A stretch of 49,769 bases of DNA from Amycolatopsis circi (GTDB lineage Bacteria; Actinomycetota; Actinomycetes; Mycobacteriales; Pseudonocardiaceae): NCBI RefSeq assembly GCF_003385235.1, contig NZ_PQIA01000062.1, positions 1 to 49,769 on the forward strand, in the 5' to 3' direction. Position 1 is the stretch's first letter. Each line of letters starts with the position of its first letter. The notes below the pieces were generated by a model. The model was not told the origin of the DNA. It saw only the letters and a program-made list of their open reading frames with translations, and searched no databases. Below, piece after piece: positions 41,459-49,217 of this stretch. The translations under genes and the position numbers were made by a program.

Positions 41459-41513
41459 GTCCGTGAAGGGCTCCTTGAGGGAATCAGATTCCCTCAAGGA
41501 GCCCTTCACGGAC
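41459..41513. repeat. 55-bp near-perfect palindrome (27-bp arms)
   Basis: Arms 41459-41485 and 41487-41513 are exact reverse complements around a single A; the arm contains GTGAAGGGCTCCTTGAGGGA. The transcript would form a very stable hairpin. From memory, sequences like this are scattered between genes in Amycolatopsis genomes, so it is probably a REP-type element. No gene was seen in the rest of the 41087-41707 gap. Confidence 0.8.
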
Positions 41514-41707
41514 CTCCGCGGGGCAGGGAAGAACCCAATGCCACGCTGGGTCCGTAATGCGCAACGAATACGGCATTCGCGCCAGGCGAGCGATGCCAAA
41601 TCCGGTGCCGAGGCGTGCGGGATCCATCGGCAGGCGCGGTCGTCGGCAGCGGCGGCGGGGCTCGTTGGGCACGGGGCGGCCCGGGACTGTCGGACCCGCG
41701 TGGGACC

Positions 41708-42790
41708 ATGGGGGTCGTGCCTCAGGTTTCGTCCGCGCCCGTCGGCGCCCCGTCCGTTTCGCCCCGTCGCGCCCTGCCCGGCTCGGCTTTCCTCGCCGCC
41801 GCGCGCGGGGAGCGGCCCGCGCACGTCCCGGTGTGGTTCATGCGCCAGGCCGGTCGTTCGCTGCCGGAGTACCGCGCGCTGCGCGAGGGCGTGCCGATGC
41901 TCGACGCGTGCTTCGACCCGGAGATGCTCGCCGAGATCACGATGCAGCCGGTCCGCAGGCTCGGCGTCGACGCGGCGATCCTGTTCAGCGACATCGTGGT
42001 CCCGCTCAAGGCGGCCGGCCTCGACATCGACATCGTTCCGGGCACCGGCCCGGTCGTGGCCTCGCCGATCCGCGACGCGGACGCGGTGCGCGCGCTGCCG
42101 AAGCTCGAACTCGAGCAGGTCGTCAAGGTCGCCGACGGCGTCCGGCTGCTGGTCGACCGGCTCGGCGAGACGCCGCTGATCGGGTTCGCCGGAGCGCCGT
42201 TCACGCTGGCCAGCTACCTGATCGAGGGCGGCCCGAGCCGCAACCACGAGCACACCAAAGCCCTGATGCACTCGCAGCCCGAGGTCTGGCACGACCTCGC
42301 CGCGCGTCTCGCCGACATCGCCGCCACGTTCCTGCGCGCCCAGCTCGACGCGGGCGTCGACGCGGTGCAGCTGTTCGACTCGTGGGCCGGTGCGCTGTCC
42401 GAGCGCGACTACCGCGAGTTCGTGCTGCCGCATTCGGCCCGGGTATTGGCGGTGGCCGGGGAGTACGACGTGCCGCGGATCCACTTCGGCGTCGGCACCG
42501 GCGAGCTGCTCGGCGCGATGCGCGAAGCCGGCGCGGACGTGGTCGGCGTTGACTGGCGGATTCCGCTCGACGTCGCGGTCCACCGGCTCGGCGGCAAGGT
42601 GTCGGTGCAGGGCAACCTCGACCCGGCGCTGCTGTACGCGTCGTGGCCGGTCTTGGAGGCCGAGGTGCGCCGGATCGTCGAGGAGGGCCGCGCGGCTCGC
42701 GGGCACGTGTTCAACCTCGGCCACGGCGTGCTGCCGAGCGTCGACCCGGAGGTGCTGAAGCGCGTCGTCGACCTGGTGCACTCGCTGTGA
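41708..42790 (+). CDS. hemE: Uroporphyrinogen decarboxylase
   Basis: 360 residues from ATG at 41708; GTG at 41717 is a possible later start. The signature VPVWFMRQAGRSLPEYRALR carries the catalytic Arg residues, and AILFSDIVVPL has the essential Asp. FAGAPFTLASYLIEGG and the C-terminal FNLGHGVLPSVDP are also typical. It converts uroporphyrinogen III to coproporphyrinogen III. Its stop overlaps the next gene by GTGA, forming hemE-cgoX-chdC, the three steps that lead to haem in the coproporphyrin-dependent route (ferrochelatase is elsewhere). Confidence 0.95.
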   Translation: MGVVPQVSSAPVGAPSVSPRRALPGSAFLAAARGERPAHVPVWFMRQAGRSLPEYRALREGVPMLDACFDPEMLAEITMQPVRRLGVDAAILFSDIVVPLKAAGLDIDIVPGTGPVVASPIRDADAVRALPKLELEQVVKVADGVRLLVDRLGETPLIGFAGAPFTLASYLIEGGPSRNHEHTKALMHSQPEVWHDLAARLADIAATFLRAQLDAGVDAVQLFDSWAGALSERDYREFVLPHSARVLAVAGEYDVPRIHFGVGTGELLGAMREAGADVVGVDWRIPLDVAVHRLGGKVSVQGNLDPALLYASWPVLEAEVRRIVEEGRAARGHVFNLGHGVLPSVDPEVLKRVVDLVHSL

Positions 42791-44196
42791 AGCACGTCGC
42801 GGTCGTCGGCGGCGGGATCTCCGGGCTGGCCGCGGCGTACCGGCTGCGCCGGCTGCTCGGCGACCGGGTGACGATCACCGTTTTCGAGAGCACGGCCGCG
42901 ACCGGCGGGAAGCTGCGCACGGCGGAGGTCGGCGGAGTCAGCTACGACGTCGGAGCCGAAGCGTTCCTCGCCCGGCGGCCCGAGATGGTTTCGCTCGTCG
43001 AGGAGGTCGGCCTCGCCGATCGCCTGGTGCATCCGACTAAGGCACGCGCCAAAATCCACGCGGGCGGTTCGGTGCAGAGCCTGCCACCGGGGACCGTGAT
43101 GGGAGTCCCGGCGTCCGCTGAATCGGTCGCAGGCGTGCTGTCCGACGACGGCCGGCACGCGGTCGAGAAGGAACGTTCGCTCGGCCCGGTCGAGCTGGGC
43201 GACGGCGACGTGCCGCTCGGGCCGTTGCTGCGCACGCGGTTCGGGGACGAGCTGGTGGACCGGCTGGTCGACCCGCTGCTCGGCGGCGTGTACGCGGGCG
43301 GAGCCGACGGCCTTGGCCTCCGCGCGACGATGCCCGGCCTGGCCAACGCAATCGAGGGCGGCGCAGGTTCGCTCACCGAGGCCGCTTCGTCGCTGCTGCC
43401 GAAAACCCCAGGCACCGCACCGGTTTTCGGCAGTCTCACCGGCGGCTTGCGGGGCTTGCTCGACCGGCTGCTGGAGCTTTCCGGGGCTGAGCTGCGCACT
43501 TCATCGACGGTCCGCGCGCTGACACGGACCCCGACCGGCTGGCGTCTGGAGTTTGGAGCCGCAGCCCCAGCGCACGCGCCCGACGACAGCCCCGTGGACG
43601 CGGACGCGGTGCTGCTCGCGGTGCCCGCCCTGTCCGCGCGGAAGCTGCTCGACGGCGTCGTTCCGGCGGCTTCCACCGCGTTCGGCGAGGTCGAACTGGC
43701 GTCGATGGCGGTGGTGGCCTTCGCGTTCCCGCCGGGCACCGAGCTGCCCGATGCGTCCGGAATCCTCATCGGCGCGGGGGAGCGGGACGCGGAAGGCGTG
43801 CCGTACGCGTCCAAGGCGTTCACGTTCTCGTCGAACAAGTGGGCTCACTTCGGCGGTGCCGGACCGGTGCTGGTGCGCGGTTCGGTCGGCCGGTTCGGCG
43901 AGCCCGGCGCGTTGAACGGCGACGACGACGCGCTGGTCGCGGCAGTCCGCGCGGATCTGGCCCGGCTCGCCGGCGTCACCGCGACGCCGATCGACACCTT
44001 GGTGACGCGCTGGGGCGGCGGCCTCCCGCAATACGGCACCGGGCACCTGGAGCGGGTCACGCGGATCGAGACGGCAGTGGCGGACGTTCCAGGCTTGGCC
44101 GTGGCGGGCGCCACGCTGCACGGCGTCGGGCTGCCAGCCTGCGTGGCCACGGCCGATGCCGCCGCCCGCCGGATCGCGGAGCAGCTCTTCGTGTGA
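42787..44196 (+). CDS. cgoX: Coproporphyrinogen III oxidase, oxygen-dependent FAD enzyme (HemY/CgoX type)
   Basis: 469 residues from GTG. The FAD-binding motif VAVVGGGISGLAAAYRLRRL is at 4-23, with GGKLRT just after. The C-terminal FAD contact GVGLPACVATADAAA is intact. Enzymes of this type were named protoporphyrinogen oxidase (HemG/HemY), but in actinobacteria with HemQ they oxidise coproporphyrinogen III to coproporphyrin III. The chdC gene 46 bp downstream supports that reading. Confidence 0.93.
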   Translation: MKHVAVVGGGISGLAAAYRLRRLLGDRVTITVFESTAATGGKLRTAEVGGVSYDVGAEAFLARRPEMVSLVEEVGLADRLVHPTKARAKIHAGGSVQSLPPGTVMGVPASAESVAGVLSDDGRHAVEKERSLGPVELGDGDVPLGPLLRTRFGDELVDRLVDPLLGGVYAGGADGLGLRATMPGLANAIEGGAGSLTEAASSLLPKTPGTAPVFGSLTGGLRGLLDRLLELSGAELRTSSTVRALTRTPTGWRLEFGAAAPAHAPDDSPVDADAVLLAVPALSARKLLDGVVPAASTAFGEVELASMAVVAFAFPPGTELPDASGILIGAGERDAEGVPYASKAFTFSSNKWAHFGGAGPVLVRGSVGRFGEPGALNGDDDALVAAVRADLARLAGVTATPIDTLVTRWGGGLPQYGTGHLERVTRIETAVADVPGLAVAGATLHGVGLPACVATADAAARRIAEQLFV

Positions 44197-44242
44197 CGGA
44201 GCCCCATGGCGAACGCCGTGCGAGGAGTGCCAGGATGGAGTC

Positions 44243-44935
44243 ATGGCGCGGCTGAATTACAACGAACTCAACGACACGATCCGCTACACCACGTGGTCGG
44301 TCTTCCGGATCGAACCGGGGAAGTTGGGGGAGGACCGCGGCGCCGCGGGCCGCGAGACGGCCGAGTACCTCGACGGGCTCGAGGCCAAGGGCGTCGTCGT
44401 CCGCGGCGTGTACGACGTGTCCGGCCTCCGGGCGGACGCGGACTACATGATCTGGTGGCACGCCGAGGAGATCGAACAGGTCCAGGCCGCCTACACCGGG
44501 TTCCGGCGCACGCCCCTCGGCCGCGCGTCCACGCCGGTCTGGAGCCAGACCGCGCTGCACCGCCCCGCCGAGTTCAACAAGAGCCACGTGCCCGCGTTCC
44601 TGGCCGGCGAGGAGGCGCGCAAATACATCTGCGTGTACCCGTTCGTCCGGTCCTACGACTGGTACCTGCTGCCCGACGAGGACCGTCGCAAGATGCTGGC
44701 CGACCACGGCAAGGAGGCGCGGGACTACCCGGACGTGCGCGCCAACACCGTCGCGTCGTTCGCGCTCGGCGACTACGAGTGGATCCTCGCCTTCGAGGCC
44801 GACGAACTGCACCGGATCGTCGACCTGATGCGGCACCTGCGGAACACCGAGGCCCGTCGTCACGTGCGCGTCGAGGTCCCGTTCTACACCGGCACGAAGG
44901 TGCCGCCCGCCGAACTCGTCGCGGCTCTGCCGTAA
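44243..44935 (+). CDS. chdC: Coproheme decarboxylase (HemQ/ChdC)
   Basis: 230 residues in the chlorite-dismutase-like fold. Y132 (CVYPFVRSYDWYLL) matches the radical-forming catalytic Tyr of actinobacterial ChdC, and H155 (LADHGKEARDY) the proximal haem ligand, 23 residues later as in Corynebacterium (Y135/H158, from memory). It removes two carboxyl groups from coproheme with H2O2 to give haem b. AGGATGGAG precedes the ATG. It is co-directional with hemE and cgoX. Confidence 0.95.
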   Translation: MARLNYNELNDTIRYTTWSVFRIEPGKLGEDRGAAGRETAEYLDGLEAKGVVVRGVYDVSGLRADADYMIWWHAEEIEQVQAAYTGFRRTPLGRASTPVWSQTALHRPAEFNKSHVPAFLAGEEARKYICVYPFVRSYDWYLLPDEDRRKMLADHGKEARDYPDVRANTVASFALGDYEWILAFEADELHRIVDLMRHLRNTEARRHVRVEVPFYTGTKVPPAELVAALP

Positions 44936-44941
44936 CCGCCG

Positions 44942-46309
44942 GTGCAGGACGTACTCGCCGGGGCCTGGCAGTCGCTCGCCGGGGAACCGCTGCCCGCCGT
45001 GTCCTTGACCGGCGACGAATCCGTGCTGCCCGGGCACTTCCGGGTCCCCGCCATGGCGGCCGCGAGCATCGCCGCGGCCACACTGTCCGCCGGTGAACTG
45101 CTGCGGCTGCGCGGCATCGATCCCGGCACGGTGTCGGTCGACACCCGTCATGCCGCGGCCGCGTTCCGCAGCGAGCAGTTGCTGCGCATCGACGGCGAGC
45201 CCGCGCCGAGCCCGTGGGGCCGCATCGCGGGCGACTACCGCGCCGCCGACGGCTGGATCAAGCTGCACTGCAACACCTCCCGGCACGAGGCGGCGGTCTG
45301 CTGGGCGCTCGGCGTTCCGGCGAACCGCGACGCGGTAACCAAGACCGTGGCCGCGAAATCCATGGCAGAGGTCGAATCCGCCGTGGTGACCGCGGGCGGC
45401 GCGGCCGCGTTGATGCGCTCGCGCGAGGACTGGCTGGCGCACCCGCAAGGCCAGGCCGTCGCGGGTTTGCCGCTGGTCGAGCTGAACCGAATCGGGGACG
45501 CGCCGAAACGCACCCTGTTCGACTCGGACCGCCCGATGGGCGGCGTCCGCGTGCTGGAGCTGACGCACGTGCTCGCCGGACCGGTCGCCGGCCGCGTGCT
45601 GGCCGCGCACGGCGCGAACGTGCTGCACGTCGGAGCCGCGCACCTGCCGCGAATCCCGGTGTTGACGATGGACACCGGCCAGGGCAAACGCTCCGCGTTC
45701 GTCGCACTCGACACCGAGGGCGGCCGCGCGAAGCTGAAGAAGCTCATCGCCCGCGCGGACGTCCTGCTCCAGACCTTCCGCCCCGGCGCGCTGGCCCGGA
45801 TCGGCTTCGGCCCGGAAGAACTCGCCGAACTGCGCCCCGGTCTCGTGGTAGCGGACGTCTCGGCATACGGCTGGACCGGCCCGTGGGCCCGCCGCCGCGG
45901 CTTCGACAGCCTCGTGCAGATGTCGTCCGGCATCGCCGAGGAGTACGCCACCGACGCTCCGGCACCGCTGCCCGCGCAGGCCTTGGACCACGCCACCGGT
46001 TGGCTGACCGCCGCCGCGATCATGACGGCCATCCGCCGCACCGTCACCGACGGCGGCAGCTGGCACGCCCGGCTTTCCCTCGCCGGCACTGGACGGTGGC
46101 TGGATTCCTTGGGCCGCAAGGATCCGGAACCGTCCGAAGTGGACTACGCGGACGTGCTCGAGACCGTCGACAGCGACTTCGGCCAGATGACCCGGGTGCG
46201 GATGGCCGGTGAGCTGCCGGGCGCGCCGCCGCACTGGGACCACCCGTCGCACCAGCCTGGCGCGGACACGGCGGTGTGGTCGCCGATCGTGCCGCAGCCA
46301 GTCTCGTAA
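44942..46309 (+). CDS. CaiB/BaiF (family III) CoA-transferase with reordered segments
   Basis: 455 residues from GTG, 6 bp after chdC. The CaiB nucleotide-binding-like block GGVRVLELTHVLAGPVAGRV lies near residue 200 instead of the N-terminus. It is followed by QTFRPGALARIGFGPEEL, DVSAYGWTGPW and LDHATGWLTAAA. Residues about 70-190 (SPWGRIAGDYRAADGWIKLH, HPQGQAVAGLPLVEL) look like the part that normally comes last. It would transfer CoA between carboxylic acids; substrates unknown. The link to haem genes is probably positional. Confidence 0.75.
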   Translation: MQDVLAGAWQSLAGEPLPAVSLTGDESVLPGHFRVPAMAAASIAAATLSAGELLRLRGIDPGTVSVDTRHAAAAFRSEQLLRIDGEPAPSPWGRIAGDYRAADGWIKLHCNTSRHEAAVCWALGVPANRDAVTKTVAAKSMAEVESAVVTAGGAAALMRSREDWLAHPQGQAVAGLPLVELNRIGDAPKRTLFDSDRPMGGVRVLELTHVLAGPVAGRVLAAHGANVLHVGAAHLPRIPVLTMDTGQGKRSAFVALDTEGGRAKLKKLIARADVLLQTFRPGALARIGFGPEELAELRPGLVVADVSAYGWTGPWARRRGFDSLVQMSSGIAEEYATDAPAPLPAQALDHATGWLTAAAIMTAIRRTVTDGGSWHARLSLAGTGRWLDSLGRKDPEPSEVDYADVLETVDSDFGQMTRVRMAGELPGAPPHWDHPSHQPGADTAVWSPIVPQPVS

Positions 46310-46329
46310 TCGCCGCGAGTCCGGTGGGG

Positions 46330-47200
46330 CCGCGCCGATCGCGCGCGGATCCGCCGTGCTGCGCCGGTCTCACGTGCGCCGCCAGCCTCGTGACAGCCGT
46401 GCCGGTCTGGCGTGGGCTGTCGGTCCTGTGGGCACGGCCAGCCCAGCGGCTGCCGTACCGGTCACGCGTCCGCGCCGCCAGCCTCGGGAGTGCCGCGCTG
46501 GTCGGGCTTGGGCACCGTCGGTTCCGTAAGCGCTGTCAGCGGAGCGGCGCTGTGCCGGTTGCGCGTGCGCGCCGCCAGCCTCGGGAGTGCTGCCCCGATC
46601 TCGTGTGGGTGCCGTCGGTCTCGTAAGCGTTGTCAGCCCAGCGGGTGCCGTGCTGGTCACGCGCGCGTGCCGCCAGCCTCGGAGGCGCCGCACCGGTCTC
46701 GTGTGCGCACCGTCGGTCCCGTGAGCGCTGCCAGCGGAGCAGGTGCTGTGCTGGTCACGCGCGCGTGCCGCCAGCAGCCTCGGCAGCGCCGCGCCGATCC
46801 ACGGTCCCGTCCGAGCGGGCGCTGTGCCGGTTACGCGTGCGGGCCGCCCGCCTCGGCGGTGCTGCGCCGGTCTTGTGTGGGTGCCGTCGGTCCTGTGAGC
46901 GCTGCCTGCCGAGAGGGCACCGTGCCGGTCACGCCTGCACGCCACCAGCCCCAAGAGTGCCGTGCCGGTCTCGTGTGTGAGCCAGTCCGGTGAGCGCAGC
47001 CAGCACAACGCCCGTCGCACCGGTCTGGTGTGGGTGCCGCCAGTCACGCGAGCCCCGCGTAGGCACCGCCCGTCCGTGAGTGCAGTCAGTCCGTGAACGC
47101 CCAGTCTGAGAGCGTCGCGGTACCCGCACCACCCACGTAAGCGCGCCGGTCCCATGAGCACAGCCAGCCTCGGGAACCCCGCCAGCCAACACCGCTCCCG
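46330..47200. repeat. Tandem array of diverged repeats, period about 97 bp
   Basis: An anchor GCCAGCCTCG recurs at about 46381, 46477, 46574, 46672 and, in altered form, near 46772, 46846 and 46944. A second anchor GTGCCGTCGGTCC-like recurs between, and a third, GTGCTGGTCACGCG-like, before each first anchor. Spacing is 96-98 bp, with one shorter unit. At least seven units are clear, and both ends fade. The open minus-strand frame across it reads the same anchor in different phases (GWRR, EAGG, RLLAA), which argues against coding. No gene was found from 46310 to 47209. Confidence 0.8.
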
Positions 47201-47209
47201 ACACCGCGG

Positions 47210-47989
47210 CTAAATCGGCATAAGCCCTCCCGCGACCCGCTTGTCCGGATAAGCCGCCAATCCACCCAACGCGACGAGTTCAGCCGGTCCTGAAACGCGA
47301 CCCGCAGCGGCCTGTTGCTCGGCCTGCGCGAGCACCGTCGCCCCAGCGGTCGTAGGCGGCAGCGAAGCCACCGTCCGTTGGTCGAACCTCTTGGTGATCC
47401 GCTGACTGCCCATCAGACAGAGCCAGAGCGTCAATCCGACCTCGCCGAAAACAAGCAGCACCATGACATTCAGGTGAGACCGGCCGACGTCGTAGACCAG
47501 CCGAGCCACTCCGGCCGCCAGCAGGACCGCAGCGATCGCGGTCAGCGTGTACCCGAGGCCTGTCAACGGCCTGCGCTGACTGACTAGCTGCCGTTGAACC
47601 AGATCGGTTTCGAGCCTCCCGATCACCGGCTTCACCGCCGAGGAACGCGCGACCCACGACGGGAGAAGCCCGCGACCAGCCGCCTGGTGCACGGCTTGTT
47701 CGATCGGTGACGAAGCCGGTTGCGGCCCAGCAGAGACGATCTCGCCTTGCGGCCCGACCTGCAACTGCCTGCGCGCAAGCAGCGCCGCGATCGCGGTCTC
47801 GACCACCCGAAGCCGTCCGTCCGCCAGGTACGCGACGTCGTACACATCGCGCGGCACGGCCGCCGACTCCGGCGCGGACGCTCGCTTCGCCAGCTTGTCC
47901 TTGCCCATGGCCAGAATGCTCAACACTCCGACGACGGTGGCCGCATAGACCAGATAGATCGGGCTCACCGCAGCCCAGAATCCGTTCAC
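47210..47989 (-). CDS. TIGR04222-type membrane protein, paralogue without Cys-rich tail
   Basis: 259 residues from GTG, preceded by GGGAGGGAA. One span at the N-terminus (about 5-28), a cytosolic domain with DVYDVAYLADGRLRVVETAI and IEQAVHQAAG, then two spans (about 145-167 and 172-192) and a tail ending ALGGLAAYPDKRVAGGLMPI. It aligns by eye with the partial protein at 49210-49769: PIEQAV/PVEQAV, RLETDLVQRQLV/DIGNDLRQRGLV and VALGGLAAYPD/VALGGFAQYPD. That protein goes on into a Cys/Gly tail; this one stops. It lies 100 bp after the 108-residue gene and may have its own promoter. Confidence 0.78.
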   Translation of the reverse strand: MNGFWAAVSPIYLVYAATVVGVLSILAMGKDKLAKRASAPESAAVPRDVYDVAYLADGRLRVVETAIAALLARRQLQVGPQGEIVSAGPQPASSPIEQAVHQAAGRGLLPSWVARSSAVKPVIGRLETDLVQRQLVSQRRPLTGLGYTLTAIAAVLLAAGVARLVYDVGRSHLNVMVLLVFGEVGLTLWLCLMGSQRITKRFDQRTVASLPPTTAGATVLAQAEQQAAAGRVSGPAELVALGGLAAYPDKRVAGGLMPI

Positions 47990-48090
47990 GACAGGTTCCC
48001 TCCCTCCCGGCCCGGCGGAGATCGGATAACACCGCCGTAACCGGACATGTCGTCAGCGTAACCAGCACCACCGACAAAACCGGAACAGGC

Positions 48091-48417
48091 TCAGCGCCGA
48101 AACCACCTGCGCCGGGGTTTGGGCAGGTCACCGCGGGCGACGAGCCACTCCGCAAACGCGTCGGCATACTCGCGCGCCCGAATCGAAGTCGTCTTAGGAC
48201 GCTCCGCGGCGTAGGCGTCGAACAGCGGCCGATACCGCGAGCCCAACGTCTCAGGCAGATCCGGGCGCAGGTACGCCACCAGCCGCCGCCGCTTGGCGAG
48301 CAGCACGTCGGCCTCGATGCGCAACCGCGAGGCATCGAAGCCGGACGGGGCCGCGGACCCGGTCAACAGGCTGTCCAGCAACGCAGCCTGCCGGGCCGCC
48401 AGCTCTTCCCGGCTCAC
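48091..48417 (-). CDS. 108-residue partner protein of the DUF692 enzyme
   Basis: Starts with GTG overlapping the DUF692 stop by 4 bp (GTGA). The sequence is mostly helical: SREELAARQAALLDSLLTG, then FDASRLRIEADVLLAKRRRL, then REYADAFAEWLVARGDLPKP, with a basic C-terminus RRRWFRR. It has no cysteine and no membrane span. DUF692 enzymes usually have a small partner that binds the substrate leader; the pattern here (RQAALL, FD..R, KRR, YA..FAEWL) recalls the DNA-binding-like partner domain of such enzymes and the SCO6045-like family. The partner role is inferred from the coupling. Confidence 0.6.
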   Translation of the reverse strand: MSREELAARQAALLDSLLTGSAAPSGFDASRLRIEADVLLAKRRRLVAYLRPDLPETLGSRYRPLFDAYAAERPKTTSIRAREYADAFAEWLVARGDLPKPRRRWFRR

Positions 48418-49217
48418 CGCGTCACCGCGGTCCGCAACGCGACCAGTTCGGCAGCGAGTTCGGAATCGGTGGGGTAGTCGTCGTCGCGCTCCAGGAGAAC
48501 GCCCGGCGGATCCGTGCGCCGACGCAGTTCGGCGAGCAGATCCAGCACCTCCGGCAGCACCGGATGCGCGTGTGTGTCGTGGTAAACCCCGCCGCGCTCC
48601 ACGCCGCCCGCCATGTGCACGTAGGCCAGCCGTTCCCACGGGATCCCGTCGAGGAACGCCACCGGATCGGTGCCCACGTTGCGCGCGTTCGCGTACAGGT
48701 TCGCGACGTCGATGATCAGCAGGCAGCCGGTCCGTTCGGTCAGCTCGGTGAGGAATTGTTCCTCGGACAGCTCGCTTTCCGGCCATTCCAGCAGCGTGGC
48801 GATGTTCTCCAGCGCCAGCGGTACGTCCACAATGGACTGAGCGAGCCGGACGTTGTCCACCAGCACGTCCAGTGCCTCGCGCGTGCGCGGCAGCGGCATC
48901 AGGTGCCCGGAATCGAGCCCGCCCGCGCGGACGAAGCACACGTGGTCGCTGGCCAACGGCGCGTCGAGAACCCGGGCCAGTTCGGCCAGATGCTCCACTC
49001 GCGCGGTGTCCAGCGGCTCGGCCCCGCCCAGCGACAGCGACACCGCGTGCGGCAGCACCGGCATCCCGCGATTCTTCAGCGCCAGCAGGCTTTCCGGGAG
49101 ATGCGGGGCGTGCAGGTTCTCCGCGACCACCTCGACCCAGTCGACGCCCGGCAGCCGCGCGATCGACAGGTCCAGTTCCGGCCGCCAGCCGATGCCGATC
49201 CCCAACCGGTCAGCCAC
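48414..49217 (-). CDS. DUF692 multinuclear non-haem iron oxidative enzyme (MNIO)
   Basis: 267 residues, a TIM-barrel family related to MbnB, TglH and ChrH, which oxidatively rearrange peptide cysteines using two or three iron ions. Conserved ligands are visible: H57 (LPHAVSLSLG), H92 (SDHVCF), E137 (LENI), D170 and N173 (IDVANLYANA), H201 (YVHMAGG), D214, H216 and H218 (DTHAHPV), E243 (LLERDD). GTG at 49217 is the best start: it overlaps the upstream stop by 8 bases, and its ribosome site GGAGGTGGG is made of the upstream gene's Gly codons. A longer frame would start in the tail of the upstream gene. Confidence 0.88.
   Translation of the reverse strand: MADRLGIGIGWRPELDLSIARLPGVDWVEVVAENLHAPHLPESLLALKNRGMPVLPHAVSLSLGGAEPLDTARVEHLAELARVLDAPLASDHVCFVRAGGLDSGHLMPLPRTREALDVLVDNVRLAQSIVDVPLALENIATLLEWPESELSEEQFLTELTERTGCLLIIDVANLYANARNVGTDPVAFLDGIPWERLAYVHMAGGVERGGVYHDTHAHPVLPEVLDLLAELRRRTDPPGVLLERDDDYPTDSELAAELVALRTAVTR

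Noticed and set aside
40118..41557. Long open plus-strand frame through the DUF3000 region and palindromes
   Set aside because: Arg/Pro/Ala-rich, antisense to DUF3000 and crossing two intergenic palindromes. No domain.
46370..47161. Open minus-strand frame of 263 residues across the tandem repeats
   Set aside because: Arg/Thr/Ala/Gly-rich composition, repeat units read in changing phases, and no ribosome site. Better explained as GC-rich non-coding repeats without stops.
46330..47200. CRISPR array
   Set aside because: Units of about 97 bp are similar along most of their length, with no short exact repeat alternating with unique spacers, and no cas genes nearby.
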